In this document: positions 18,081 to 27,401 of the stretch, piece after piece
Layout of the letters: each line of letters starts with the position of its first letter
How positions within the stretch are numbered: the stretch's first letter is position 1
Origin: Flavobacterium sp. 5
Lineage (GTDB): Bacteria > Bacteroidota > Bacteroidia > Flavobacteriales > Flavobacteriaceae
Assembly (NCBI RefSeq): GCF_002813295.1
Contig: NZ_PHUE01000001.1
Coordinates: 3,472,001 to 3,536,000, forward strand
DNA length: 64,000 nucleotides
Reading direction: 5' to 3'
Translations under genes and position numbers: made by a program
The notes under the pieces: generated by a model
What the model was told of the DNA's origin: nothing
Databases searched by the model: none
What the model saw: only the letters and a program-made list of their open reading frames with translations

Positions 18081-19754
18081 TCACCAATTAAAGGTTTCTA
18101 TCTGGTTGTTTAATTTCCACTTTTTTGGGAATGGATTTTCAATCCAATCTAGAGGTTCGGCAACAGGTAATTTTTGAGAAGCAATTTTAAAGCATTCGCG
18201 AATAGCCTTTTTTTGTTCTTCGCCAGTAGCTTCGGGTTGTGCAGAAATAAATAGGGGAGTGCCACTTTTTGCAACAAGTTCCATCCATTGTTTATTTTTA
18301 TCCCAAGCGACTTTAGATGTTAGTCCCACGCAATCGGCATCGGCAGCATAAAAAGTTCCTTGTTGAATACCTCTAAAAGCGAGTGTATTAACACCCATTT
18401 TCAAAGTTCTTTCCCATTCATTTCCAGAAGTATCATCACCAATTCGGTTGAGTTCAAATAAACCCGCTGCAAAATGACTAATTGTATTGCAACCAATTAT
18501 ATAGGTGTCTTTACTTGCTTTTCGAATGGTTTGGTATAAATTCAATACAATTTCTGCATTGGTTTTTGAAGTATCATTCATCGCCCATTTTTCCGAAGTC
18601 ATGGCATTGTTTTTTAGCATTTCAAAACCCCATTTCCCGAAGATATCATAGGTGGTAAAATCAAATTTTACCATTTCATATCCCCAATCGGAGTATAATT
18701 TGAAATAATTTGCAATGCGTTCTAGATTTTCAGGAATAGAAGGATCAAGAACCGGTTTATTATCTTCTTTTCCACTGCTAAAAGGCAACAGCAATTTTTT
18801 ATCATCTTTATAACTTGCACATAAAGGACGTGTCCAGATTCCGGGACGCATTCCGATTTGTTTAATCTTGGAAGCTAATTTTCCCATATCTCCAAATTTT
18901 TGATTTGGTGAATGCATATTATCACCCCAACAGCAATCATTTTTATGATGAGGAGAATCTTGAAACCAACCCGCATCAATTACAGAGAAAGGTCTGTTTG
19001 CCAGTCCTTCAGCCATTGGCGCCATCATCTCAGTATGTTCCAGAATGAGTTTTTCGGAATTGTTACCGTAACTAAAATACCAATCGTTTATACCATAAAC
19101 TGGTTCTTTTGGCATTCTAGCCTGATCGCACATTATAGCAGTAAAACGTCTCGCTGTTTGAAAAGGAGTTTCGTTTAATTTGCTTTTAATTGATACAATT
19201 TCGGCAGCTTTTAGTTTTCGATTGCCTAACTGAACTCCATTTGATCCCGAAAGCGTATCTAAATGCAGATTTAATTTTCCATTTTCAATCTGCCAGCCGC
19301 AAAATGTATTAGCTCCTGTTTTTACACCAAATCCAAGTGTTTCATTTTGACTAATTTCTAAGAAATACCAAGGCAAAATTTCAGTTTCGGATGGTTTATG
19401 CCAGGAAATATCGCCGTACGTTCTTTCCCAATGATCGTTCAATATGGTAGAATTACTTTTGCTTGGCGTAATCCAGCTTAATGTTATTTTGCTCAGACTC
19501 ACATTTGGAGCTTCAACAAAAACTACAATTCCAGTTTTTGTTTTTTCTAAAGTTACCTGAACATTTTCATGTGACCATTTTTTGTCAGATCCAGAAAGTT
19601 GCACTAATTTATCATTAATTATTGCAGATACCTGATTCGGAAAAATCATTGTATTTGCATATTCAATCTCAAAATTTTGGCCTAAAATAACATCACTTAA
19701 TAATAATCCAGTTAAGGTAAACCCTGTATTTTTTATAAAATTTCTGCGGTTCAT
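18081..19754 (-). CDS. Alpha-galactosidase-like GH-D clan enzyme (GH36/GH27-related)
   Basis: The 557-residue protein starts MNRRNFIKN, resembling a twin-arginine-type leader although the second residue after RR is not the usual one, followed by a hydrophobic stretch. An N-terminal beta-sandwich (about 30-200) precedes a TIM barrel. The barrel has VIDAGWF (258-264), VKFDF (362-366, likely nucleophile Asp365) and RIGDD (437-441, likely acid/base region), the clan GH-D arrangement. It would release alpha-galactose from galactomannan or galactoglucomannan fragments. It is shorter than typical bacterial GH36 and longer than GH27, so the exact family needs a profile search. It lies 38 bp after the GH5_7 mannanase gene. 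Confidence 0.78.
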   Translation of the reverse strand: MNRRNFIKNTGFTLTGLLLSDVILGQNFEIEYANTMIFPNQVSAIINDKLVQLSGSDKKWSHENVQVTLEKTKTGIVVFVEAPNVSLSKITLSWITPSKSNSTILNDHWERTYGDISWHKPSETEILPWYFLEISQNETLGFGVKTGANTFCGWQIENGKLNLHLDTLSGSNGVQLGNRKLKAAEIVSIKSKLNETPFQTARRFTAIMCDQARMPKEPVYGINDWYFSYGNNSEKLILEHTEMMAPMAEGLANRPFSVIDAGWFQDSPHHKNDCCWGDNMHSPNQKFGDMGKLASKIKQIGMRPGIWTRPLCASYKDDKKLLLPFSSGKEDNKPVLDPSIPENLERIANYFKLYSDWGYEMVKFDFTTYDIFGKWGFEMLKNNAMTSEKWAMNDTSKTNAEIVLNLYQTIRKASKDTYIIGCNTISHFAAGLFELNRIGDDTSGNEWERTLKMGVNTLAFRGIQQGTFYAADADCVGLTSKVAWDKNKQWMELVAKSGTPLFISAQPEATGEEQKKAIRECFKIASQKLPVAEPLDWIENPFPKKWKLNNQIETFNW

Positions 19755-19792
19755 TTTGTTATTTTTAAGATTGTTATTTTAATTAAATTCAA

Positions 19793-21079
19793 CTATTTTT
19801 TAAATTTGGTATTGTATTTCTTGACGATTTCTAAAGTCGATTTATCAGAAGAAAAAACCGAGTTCAAACCTTGTGGTTCTTGTGGAGGATCTGTAGTAAG
19901 CGGTTCACCAGGATTCCATTTTCCATCAGCATGAATTGCTTTTCCTTCACCGCCAAAACCCCAAAAGTTGGCTCCTTGCAACGGTCCATTATTAGCTACA
20001 CTTTCGGCAACTCTTCCAAAAATATAATTATAGAAAACATTTCTATTTGCAACAGAAGAATCCGCGATTAAATTTTCGTTTTCTCTTGGCAAACCAAATT
20101 CTTCAATGATAATTGGTCTTTTTAAATTGTTCGCCACTTTTACATGTTTGTCGATATAAACCCCAGCATTTTCAAGAGTTGCTGGCAATGTTTTTTCAGC
20201 ATTATCCGCTTTAAACCAACCCCAGTTTTTAGGCCAGATATGCATCGTCAAATAATCGATATTTGGATTTAGATGGGTTCTTTCAAAAGTTTCCATGCTA
20301 TCATTAGAACTATTAAGCCCCTCAGAACCTGTAGAAACCAAATGGTATTTATCCAGACTATCAATCAAATTCACAATATTATTTAACCAAACTGTAAATT
20401 TGGCTTCATTTTCTGCTGTAAAAGTGCGGGGTTCATTACCCACTTGCCAAGCCATAATGGTATTGTCTTCAGTATATTTTTTATGAGAATAAGCATTAGT
20501 TCTTCCTATAATAAACTTCACGTGATTTTCTAAGGCTTTCATACAAGGTTCACAGCTATGAAACTGTTCTGTGTAAGCCATAAATTGTGGCCATGTATTT
20601 GGTGGAATAGCCGGAACAGGAACTGGACCTTTGCCGTTCCATTCCAAATATTGTGACATTCCGCCAGACCATTCCCAGTTATTGGTCAAATACAAAACTG
20701 CATACATTTTTCGTTTGCTCATTTCGGCAATCAAAAAATCCAATCCGTCAAGTAAATCTTCATCATATTTTCCTTGTTCGTATTGTAATGCAGGGCGAAC
20801 AGTAAAATCGTATTTTCCGCCGTCACCACCAACCAAAATTCGTAAATTGTCAATGCCTTCTTTTTGCATAAAATCAAGTTCACGAAGCAATCTTTTACGA
20901 TCTCCAACTTTCTTGGATGCGAGTAAACTTCCATACCAATAGTTCGTTCCAATGTACGCATAAGGCTTGTCACCTTTGTAAAATTGAGTTCCTTTAACGG
21001 TGATTCTTTCTTGTGCCTGACATGCTATTGTAGCAAAGAGTAAAGCAAAACCAAGTGTTTTTAAAAATTTGTTTGTCAT
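19793..21079 (-). CDS. GH5_7 endo-beta-1,4-mannanase, probable lipoprotein
   Basis: The 428-residue protein has the lipobox-like TIAC (Cys20), so it is probably membrane-anchored. The start of the mature protein contains YIGTNYWYG, typical of GH5 subfamily 7. The acid/base is in WQVGNEPR (Glu216) and the nucleophile in IIEEFG (Glu327). Enzymes of this subfamily cut internal beta-1,4-mannosyl bonds in mannan, galactomannan or glucomannan. It is separated from the upstream GH26 gene by 135 bp that hold a hairpin repeat. The gene order and shared strand indicate it belongs to the same operon-like run. Confidence 0.92.
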   Translation of the reverse strand: MTNKFLKTLGFALLFATIACQAQERITVKGTQFYKGDKPYAYIGTNYWYGSLLASKKVGDRKRLLRELDFMQKEGIDNLRILVGGDGGKYDFTVRPALQYEQGKYDEDLLDGLDFLIAEMSKRKMYAVLYLTNNWEWSGGMSQYLEWNGKGPVPVPAIPPNTWPQFMAYTEQFHSCEPCMKALENHVKFIIGRTNAYSHKKYTEDNTIMAWQVGNEPRTFTAENEAKFTVWLNNIVNLIDSLDKYHLVSTGSEGLNSSNDSMETFERTHLNPNIDYLTMHIWPKNWGWFKADNAEKTLPATLENAGVYIDKHVKVANNLKRPIIIEEFGLPRENENLIADSSVANRNVFYNYIFGRVAESVANNGPLQGANFWGFGGEGKAIHADGKWNPGEPLTTDPPQEPQGLNSVFSSDKSTLEIVKKYNTKFKK

Positions 21080-21100
21080 TATTTATTTTTTTAGGAGCTA

Positions 21101-21189
21101 TTTCCTGCTGTCCGCTGTATCTTTTATTTTTTAAAGGAAAAAATAAAAGGTAATTGCGAGAGCAATTCGACCATCAGGGCTAGGGATTT
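21101..21189. repeat. Hairpin-carrying intergenic repeat, copy 1 (inside the mannan operon)
   Basis: CCTGCTGTCCGCT (21104-21116) and ATCAGGGCTAGGGATT flank a hairpin (CTTTTATTTTTT at 21121-21132 with AAAAAATAAAAG at 21138-21149). Both flanks recur in similar form around 53.2 kb, where a different hairpin sits between them. It lies between the GH26 and GH5_7 genes. Confidence 0.75.
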
Positions 21190-21214
21190 ACGTTATTTAA
21201 GAGAACTTAAGCGT

Positions 21215-22447
21215 TTATTTTGGCAACTCATACATTTTTGGTAAAGTATTCACTAATGCCGATTTTGGTTTTTTTGCGAATGTTTTAAAATCATCAGCGT
21301 TAGATGCTGCAGGTGTAGGAACATAATAACCATCTTGATTATTATTCCAAAACATAACATAACTTATCTGAATATTGCTTGCTGTTAAAGTGCTGTATAA
21401 GTAAGTAGAAAACCAATTGTTTACTGGTGGTACACTCGCAGAAACTCTATAGCCAGTTTCGGTCATGGCCGCAATTTTTACTTTAGTTGTTGCCAAATCG
21501 GATAGCATTTTTAGTTTTGCATTGGCTTTGTCAGCACCAGTTTGTCCCTGATTATTAAGGTCGCCATAATTATCCATTCCCAATACATCAACATAAGTAT
21601 CACCTGGGTAGCGCTTCAAATAATCAGCTGATTTTGAATATGAATTATCAGGAGAAAATGCATATAAGAGATTATGAACTCCTTTTGCGTCTCTTAAATA
21701 AGTTACTGTAAATTGATAAGCTTTTTTGTATTCTTCAGCAGTGCAAAAATTAGATCCCCACCAAAACCAACTTCCATCAAACTCATGAAAAGGTCTAAAA
21801 ATGACAGGAATTAACTCCCCATTTATACCTTTTAAATTTAAGAAAACGCGAGCTACTTTGTCTAATTTTTTCTTATACCATTCGTGATTAACTCCACCTG
21901 TTAAGATACTTTTAAAAGTGGTAGTTTTCTGTTCTGTTGTCATGTCATCGGCATAAAAACTATCTTCATTATTAGGTTCTCTTAGGTGCCAAGACATGGT
22001 GTTGATCATTCCTTTTGCATAAGCGGATTTGATATCGTTTATCGTTTTTTGTTCTTGTTGGTAAAACCAATTGTCGGATTGCTCATTATTATTTTTATCT
22101 GTGATAAATATAAAGTCAGAGCCTAGTAGAGCAGGGTTATATGTCGTTGTTTTTTTTATGTCAGATTCATTAGTTGCATCATTATTATAAAACCCATTAA
22201 AAGCATCTTGTTGACCAATAGCAAATTTGGTTTTAGCTAAGGTTTTTAGGTTATAAAATAAAGCAATCGTTTCTGCGGTAGCGTTCGGGTCAGCCATATG
22301 CGTAGTTACGTTTTGCGTTGTTAATGGGGCAGTATTTACGACAACTGGTGGATCTACTTTTGATGTATCCGTTGTGGAGTCGCTTCCAGAACAAGAAAAT
22401 AAGGTGAATATCCCTAAAAGGACTGAAACAGTATAATATTTTGTCAT
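21215..22447 (-). CDS. GH26 endo-beta-mannanase lipoprotein
   Basis: The ATG at 22447 gives a short lipoprotein signal peptide ending LFSC and a serine/threonine/proline-rich linker; another ATG at 22474 would lengthen the leader by nine residues. Counting from that upstream ATG, RPFHEFDG carries the acid/base Glu231 and MTETGY the nucleophile Glu339, both GH26 signatures, with the aromatic WFWWG after the first. GH26 enzymes hydrolyse beta-mannan. The lipid anchor suggests it works on polymer at the cell surface or on large fragments at the outer membrane. It follows the tandem CBM gene by 42 bp. Confidence 0.93.
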   Translation of the reverse strand: MTKYYTVSVLLGIFTLFSCSGSDSTTDTSKVDPPVVVNTAPLTTQNVTTHMADPNATAETIALFYNLKTLAKTKFAIGQQDAFNGFYNNDATNESDIKKTTTYNPALLGSDFIFITDKNNNEQSDNWFYQQEQKTINDIKSAYAKGMINTMSWHLREPNNEDSFYADDMTTEQKTTTFKSILTGGVNHEWYKKKLDKVARVFLNLKGINGELIPVIFRPFHEFDGSWFWWGSNFCTAEEYKKAYQFTVTYLRDAKGVHNLLYAFSPDNSYSKSADYLKRYPGDTYVDVLGMDNYGDLNNQGQTGADKANAKLKMLSDLATTKVKIAAMTETGYRVSASVPPVNNWFSTYLYSTLTASNIQISYVMFWNNNQDGYYVPTPAASNADDFKTFAKKPKSALVNTLPKMYELPK

Positions 22448-22489
22448 GAGTGTATTTGTGGTTTTGGAAACCAATCGATTGGATTAGTT

Positions 22490-23521
22490 TTATTTGAAAT
22501 TAACAGAAATCGCATCAGCATAAAGAGTTCCTGTTGCGAAACCTAAAGCAAGCATGATTCTGTATTTTTTTGCCCCTTCAGGAATCGGAAATGTTTTAGT
22601 ATAGAAAGCCCAATCGGTAGTACCAGTTATAAAAGTTATATTTTGGTCATCTCCCGTTTTTTGGTTGTCATTTCCTGTAAATGCTACATTCAGTAAACCA
22701 TTGTTCCATGCATCTTTTCCTTGTTTTATGGCATCAGATTTTAACCAACCAGAAACTGTTATAGAGCTAACATTATCTGGAATGGTAGCAATTTGGTCAA
22801 TTCCATTCCAATCAAAAGTATTTGAATTTAATACAAGTGCCGATTTTCCTTCTTTGAAGATAGAGGTGGAAACCGTTGCGTTTCCACGCCATGAATTTAT
22901 TCCATTTTCAAAATCACTATTTGCTAATTCTGTTGTTTTAGATTCAGAATCAGTAGTTGCCATTTTTTTAGCATTTTCTTCTTCTTGTATTTTATTGATT
23001 TGTTCTTGAGTTAAGGCAATAGCTTTTAAATCATCAAAAAATATAGTTCCGTTGGTTTGCCCTAATGCTAGCATAACTCTAAATTTTGAAGCTCCTGCTG
23101 AAACTAGAACTGTTTTTTTGTAAAATGTCCATGCAGTAGTACCTAATACTGAGGCAATACTTTCGTTTTTAATTTCTTTCTCGCCTGAATTCAAAAATGC
23201 GATGTCAAATTTTCCAGTATTCCATTCATTTTGGCCTTTTTCAATTCTTTCGGCTTTTATCCATCCACTAAATTCAATGGCAACTGTATTTTTTGGAATA
23301 CTCATAATTTGATCAACTGCTTTCCATTCTGCTCCCACATATTGATTGATAGAGCAACTGTTTTTACCAGTTTTCTTATCAAAAGTAGAAATGGTTCCAA
23401 CATCTTCTCCTCTCCAATTTAATAATTCAGTTTCAAAACCACCATTTTTGATTAGATTGGTTTGTGCATTATTTGTTGAAATAATTAAAAAAAGACTCAA
23501 TGCAAGCAATACTTTCTTCAT
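22490..23521 (-). CDS. Secreted protein of two tandem CBM-like domains
   Basis: The protein has 343 residues and a signal peptide ending NNAQ at about 20. Two copies of a jelly-roll-like module follow: residues 21-170 and about 197-343. Both begin with a GGFE/SDFE...WRG motif and end with RVMLALG or RIMLALG and a GT(I/L)(F/Y) strand, as in CBM4/CBM9-like folds. A charged linker (about 170-196) joins them. No catalytic domain is present. It is likely a mannan-binding protein, periplasmic or surface-exposed, that concentrates oligosaccharide for its GH26 neighbour. It lies 52 bp after the epimerase gene. Confidence 0.8.
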   Translation of the reverse strand: MKKVLLALSLFLIISTNNAQTNLIKNGGFETELLNWRGEDVGTISTFDKKTGKNSCSINQYVGAEWKAVDQIMSIPKNTVAIEFSGWIKAERIEKGQNEWNTGKFDIAFLNSGEKEIKNESIASVLGTTAWTFYKKTVLVSAGASKFRVMLALGQTNGTIFFDDLKAIALTQEQINKIQEEENAKKMATTDSESKTTELANSDFENGINSWRGNATVSTSIFKEGKSALVLNSNTFDWNGIDQIATIPDNVSSITVSGWLKSDAIKQGKDAWNNGLLNVAFTGNDNQKTGDDQNITFITGTTDWAFYTKTFPIPEGAKKYRIMLALGFATGTLYADAISVNFK

Positions 23522-23573
23522 ATATTAAATTTTAGTGGTTAATTTTAACTGAAAAGCATACAGAATTCGTTGA

Positions 23574-24764
23574 TTAACTCGCAATTCTATTAATTAATTC
23601 TATACAGGCTCTACCGTTATGATATGGGCATTTCCAAAAGCCAGCTTTGTCTTTTTCTATAGTCGAATAATCGCTATAAACTCCCCAAAACCATTCTCCA
23701 TTTTCTTTATCAATGATATGTTTTTTTGTAAAATCCCAATTCTTAAAAACAATATCCAAATATTCTTGTTTACCAGAAATTTGCCAAGCTGTAAAATAAC
23801 CAATGATTAATTCGGCTTGTGGCCACCAGTGTTTTTCGGCCATTAATTCCTTAGTTTCGGGATTATATTCATACCACAATCCGCCATCGGTATCTATTCC
23901 TTTTTTAGTTACATCGGCAATTTGAATCGCATATTTTTTATAACGGTCGATTAGTTGTTCATCTTCAATGATTTCTGCGCATTGCAATAAAAGCCAAGCA
24001 GCTTCAATGTCATGACCATATGAGATTACATCTTTCTTTTCAATCCAATTTTCATCAAAAAACAGTCTTAAATTTCCTGTTTCGGTATTGATGAAATAGT
24101 TGCCGATGGTTTCTAATAGATCAATAATTACCTTTCGTAATGATTCGTCTTTCCAGACGTTGTATAAGTTTGCAAATCCTTCAACGATGTGCAAATGCGT
24201 ATTCATTGTTTTCTTTTCGTTGGCATCTTTTTCGCTTAAGCGTAAATCTTCGATAGGTTGCCATTCACGGGTGAAAGCTTCTAGATAGCCACCATTTACA
24301 TCATCATAGCTATATTCTTGAATTTTATTATACAAGGAAATGGCAAGTTCCAATGATTTTTTATCAAGGGTAACCGAATAATATTCGCTCAATCCATAAA
24401 TGACAAAAGCAATTGCATAAATTTGATTTTTGGTTTCTTTTGGAGTTCCATCTGGGTTTATACTCCAAAAGATACCGCCAAATTCAGTGTCGTAAAAGTG
24501 TTTTGAAATGTATTCAAAAGCGCGTTTTGCGGTATTTAAATGGTCTTTGTTCTTAGAAATTTTATAAGCAGAAGAAAAAGTCCATAATAATCGTGCATTA
24601 AGTACAGACCCTTTTTCTGCTTCATTATTTGTGGTATTATTGTAATCTATCTGACCAACAAAGCCTCCATTTTTTTCGTCAATAGTATTTTTCATCCAAT
24701 AGGAGAGAATACTTTGAAGTTCAAGTTCAAGTTCTGTTTTTAGATTTTTTAAATTTGAATTCAC
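23574..24764 (-). CDS. Mannobiose/cellobiose 2-epimerase (AGE family)
   Basis: The 396-residue cytoplasmic protein is an (alpha/alpha)6 barrel of the N-acylglucosamine 2-epimerase family. The key histidines appear in MNTHLHIVEG (His190), SYGHDIEA (His251) and KCPYHNGRAC (His382), which mark the cellobiose/mannobiose 2-epimerase group. The reaction would convert mannosyl-beta-1,4-mannose to mannosyl-beta-1,4-glucose. The GH130 gene that consumes this product is only 2 bp upstream, which makes mannobiose the likely natural substrate. Confidence 0.92.
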   Translation of the reverse strand: MNSNLKNLKTELELELQSILSYWMKNTIDEKNGGFVGQIDYNNTTNNEAEKGSVLNARLLWTFSSAYKISKNKDHLNTAKRAFEYISKHFYDTEFGGIFWSINPDGTPKETKNQIYAIAFVIYGLSEYYSVTLDKKSLELAISLYNKIQEYSYDDVNGGYLEAFTREWQPIEDLRLSEKDANEKKTMNTHLHIVEGFANLYNVWKDESLRKVIIDLLETIGNYFINTETGNLRLFFDENWIEKKDVISYGHDIEAAWLLLQCAEIIEDEQLIDRYKKYAIQIADVTKKGIDTDGGLWYEYNPETKELMAEKHWWPQAELIIGYFTAWQISGKQEYLDIVFKNWDFTKKHIIDKENGEWFWGVYSDYSTIEKDKAGFWKCPYHNGRACIELINRIAS

Positions 24765-24766
24765 AA

Positions 24767-25960
24767 TTATGAAATTTCTTTGTTTTTATTTACTTGCCTA
24801 ATTATAGTATTTACAGAACCAGCCGAAGTCAAAGTATCTTCTGGAGTATTGATGACATAATCTACCAATTTTTCTACTGAAGAAACCGCTACGTGCATCC
24901 TAGTATCTGAAGATGCATAATAAATGAAAACAGTTCCATCATTATCTTCAATCCATCCATTAGAAAATAAAACGTTAGAGACATCTCCAACTCTTTCTTC
25001 GCCTTCTGGCCCCATAAAATGACCAGCAGGAGCATAGGTTACTTTTGCAATGTCATTTAGATCAGTCATGAACATGTATAAGGTATAACGCAAACCTGCA
25101 GCAGTGTTACGAACACCGTGAGCCAAATGCAACCATCCTTTTTCAGTTTTGATAGGAGCTGGACCAAGTCCATTTTTTAGTTCATAAACTGTATGATATT
25201 TTTTTCCGTAAATGATTTTCTCTTCTTTTACGATAGGATTAGACATGTCTTCTACGTAACCAAGTCCAATTCCACCTCCGTTCCCAACATCAATAAATCC
25301 GTCCTGAGGGCGAGTATATAATGCATATCTTCCATCAACAAATTCTGGATGCAATACTACGTTACGTTGTTGACCAGTATTCGAAATTAAATCCGGTAAT
25401 CTTTCCCAGTTGATTAAATCTTTGGTACGAACAATTCCTGCATTTGCAATAGCAGTACTTGTATCACCTTTTGGCGCAGAAGGGTCTTTTCTTTCTGTGC
25501 AAAAAATACCATAAATCCATCCATCTTCATGGTTTATTAATCGCATATCATATACGTTTGTATCTGGCTCTTCTGTTTGAGGAATTACACATGGTTTGTC
25601 CCAAAACTTGAAATTATCAACTCCATTTGGACTTTCAGCAATAGCGAAGAATGATTTCCTATCCGCTCCTTCAACACGTGCAGCTAGAACATAACTATTA
25701 TTCCATTTCATAGCACCAGCATTGAATGTTGCGTTTATTGCAATTCTTTCCAAAAACAACGGATTTGTATTTGGGTTAAAATCAAATCTCCATTCCAATG
25801 GTGTGTGCGCAGCTGTTAGAACTGGATTTTTATAACGAATATATATTCCGTTTCCAATACCGTCTTGTGGTGTATTTTTGGTTTGTATTAATGTGTTAAA
25901 TTGGTTTTCAAGTTCCATTTTTATTTTTTTTAAATCTGGCTGTAGTGCTGTTGTATTCAT
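24767..25960 (-). CDS. GH130 4-O-beta-mannosyl-glucose phosphorylase
   Basis: The 397-residue cytoplasmic protein has a five-bladed beta-propeller composition and matches the GH130 subfamily 1 pattern. It includes WRFDFN near 57-62, AARVEGADRKS (93-103) and the catalytic Asp138 in VYDMRL. These enzymes use phosphate to split mannosyl-beta-1,4-glucose into mannose 1-phosphate and glucose, saving ATP. It is tightly packed between the transporter (28 bp) and the epimerase (2 bp), which is the standard mannobiose catabolic module of Bacteroides and relatives. No signal peptide is seen. Confidence 0.93.
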   Translation of the reverse strand: MNTTALQPDLKKIKMELENQFNTLIQTKNTPQDGIGNGIYIRYKNPVLTAAHTPLEWRFDFNPNTNPLFLERIAINATFNAGAMKWNNSYVLAARVEGADRKSFFAIAESPNGVDNFKFWDKPCVIPQTEEPDTNVYDMRLINHEDGWIYGIFCTERKDPSAPKGDTSTAIANAGIVRTKDLINWERLPDLISNTGQQRNVVLHPEFVDGRYALYTRPQDGFIDVGNGGGIGLGYVEDMSNPIVKEEKIIYGKKYHTVYELKNGLGPAPIKTEKGWLHLAHGVRNTAAGLRYTLYMFMTDLNDIAKVTYAPAGHFMGPEGEERVGDVSNVLFSNGWIEDNDGTVFIYYASSDTRMHVAVSSVEKLVDYVINTPEDTLTSAGSVNTIIRQVNKNKEIS

Positions 25961-25988
25961 AGGTTGAATGTTCTAAATCAAGTATTAT

Positions 25989-27377
25989 TTATTTTATATT
26001 TCGTTTTTCATTAAGATCGTCTTCAATAGCTTGTAACTTTTCTTCTGATAAAGGATAGAATAGAATAAAAAGTACAGATATAGCTGCAGCAATTGCAGGA
26101 AGTATGCTTAACATTAATTGTATTCCAGTTTGCGTGGTGGCTGTTTGAACAACATTGGCTTGGAATCCATAATACCCCAATAGCCATCCTGTAGCAGCAC
26201 CTCCAATAGTCCAACCAAATTTTTGTGACATCGAAGAAGCAGAAAAGATAAGACCAGTAGCTCTTCGTCCTTGTTTCCATTCTGAGTAATCGGCACTATC
26301 AGCATACATGGACCAGATTAAAGGAAAAATACAACCTGCACAAATACTAATTAGTATTTGGAAAACCATAATAAGAATTACATCTTCTTTTCCTAAATAA
26401 TAGAAAATGATACTCAATATTGCAGCAAGAGTCATAGCACCAAAGAAGGTTTTCTTTTTTCCAATTTTATTTGCAATAGGAGTAGCTACAATAACACCAA
26501 TAATATTTGCAGCTTGTCCAAGAACCAAATAAAGTGTAGTTGGAGTCATTGCAAAATTCTCTCCCATAATGTTGAAGCTATAACTTATTGTACTACTTAC
26601 ATAATATTTAAAATAATAAACAGCAGCTCCATCACGAATTGAATTAAATATTAAGGCTCCGATTCCAGCTCCTAATAAAATCCACCAAGGTCTGTTTTTA
26701 AGAAGGTCATTTAAATCTTCTTTTAAGTTAGGTTTTTCATCGTTTATAGGTTGTATTCTTTCTTTGGTGAGAAGAAAACAAGCCCAAAAGAAAACAGTAG
26801 TAATCATTCCAAAAACAATAATAGTATATAACCAACCCGTTTTTGAGTTTAAGCTTCCTCCAAAATGATTTACTAAAGGTTCAATCAGCCATAGTGCTAA
26901 TAAACTTCCACCAAAAGCAAAAACCATACGGTAAGACGAAAGTGTTGTACGTTCTTTCCGGTCACCAGACATTACACCCAATAAAGAAGCATAGGGTACA
27001 TTAATAACAGAATAAATCATCATCATTAAAGAGTATGTAACGTAGGCGTATATTATTTTTCCTTTTTCGTCAAAATCAGGAGTGTAAAAAGTCAAGATTC
27101 CTATTAGTGCAAATGGTATTGCTGTCCATAATAAGTACGGTCTAAATTTTCCCCAGCGGCTTTTGGTACGGTCAGCAAGAATCCCAACCAAAGGATCAAA
27201 ACAGGAATCCCAGATACGTGTTATTAAAAACATAGTTCCGACTACTGCTGGCGCTATTCCAAAGACATCTGTATAAAAAAACATAAGATACATACTGAAA
27301 ATTTTCCAGAACATAGAGGACGCAGCATCTCCTAATCCGTAACCAACTTTTTCTTTTAATTTAATTTTTTCTTCCAT
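25989..27377 (-). CDS. GPH-family sugar:cation symporter (MelB-like)
   Basis: The 462-residue inner-membrane protein has about twelve hydrophobic segments and a MelB-like start (EKVGYGLGDAASS) with the conserved RIWDSCFDPLVG and RTKSRWGKFRPY blocks of the glycoside-pentoside-hexuronide:cation family. It would bring a disaccharide, most likely mannobiose, from periplasm to cytoplasm with sodium or proton. It is 24 bp after a GH26 gene and 28 bp before the GH130 phosphorylase. The substrate is inferred from this context. Confidence 0.9.
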   Translation of the reverse strand: MEEKIKLKEKVGYGLGDAASSMFWKIFSMYLMFFYTDVFGIAPAVVGTMFLITRIWDSCFDPLVGILADRTKSRWGKFRPYLLWTAIPFALIGILTFYTPDFDEKGKIIYAYVTYSLMMMIYSVINVPYASLLGVMSGDRKERTTLSSYRMVFAFGGSLLALWLIEPLVNHFGGSLNSKTGWLYTIIVFGMITTVFFWACFLLTKERIQPINDEKPNLKEDLNDLLKNRPWWILLGAGIGALIFNSIRDGAAVYYFKYYVSSTISYSFNIMGENFAMTPTTLYLVLGQAANIIGVIVATPIANKIGKKKTFFGAMTLAAILSIIFYYLGKEDVILIMVFQILISICAGCIFPLIWSMYADSADYSEWKQGRRATGLIFSASSMSQKFGWTIGGAATGWLLGYYGFQANVVQTATTQTGIQLMLSILPAIAAAISVLFILFYPLSEEKLQAIEDDLNEKRNIK

Positions 27378-27401
27378 TTTTTGAGGGTATAGTCTTTGGG
27401 G

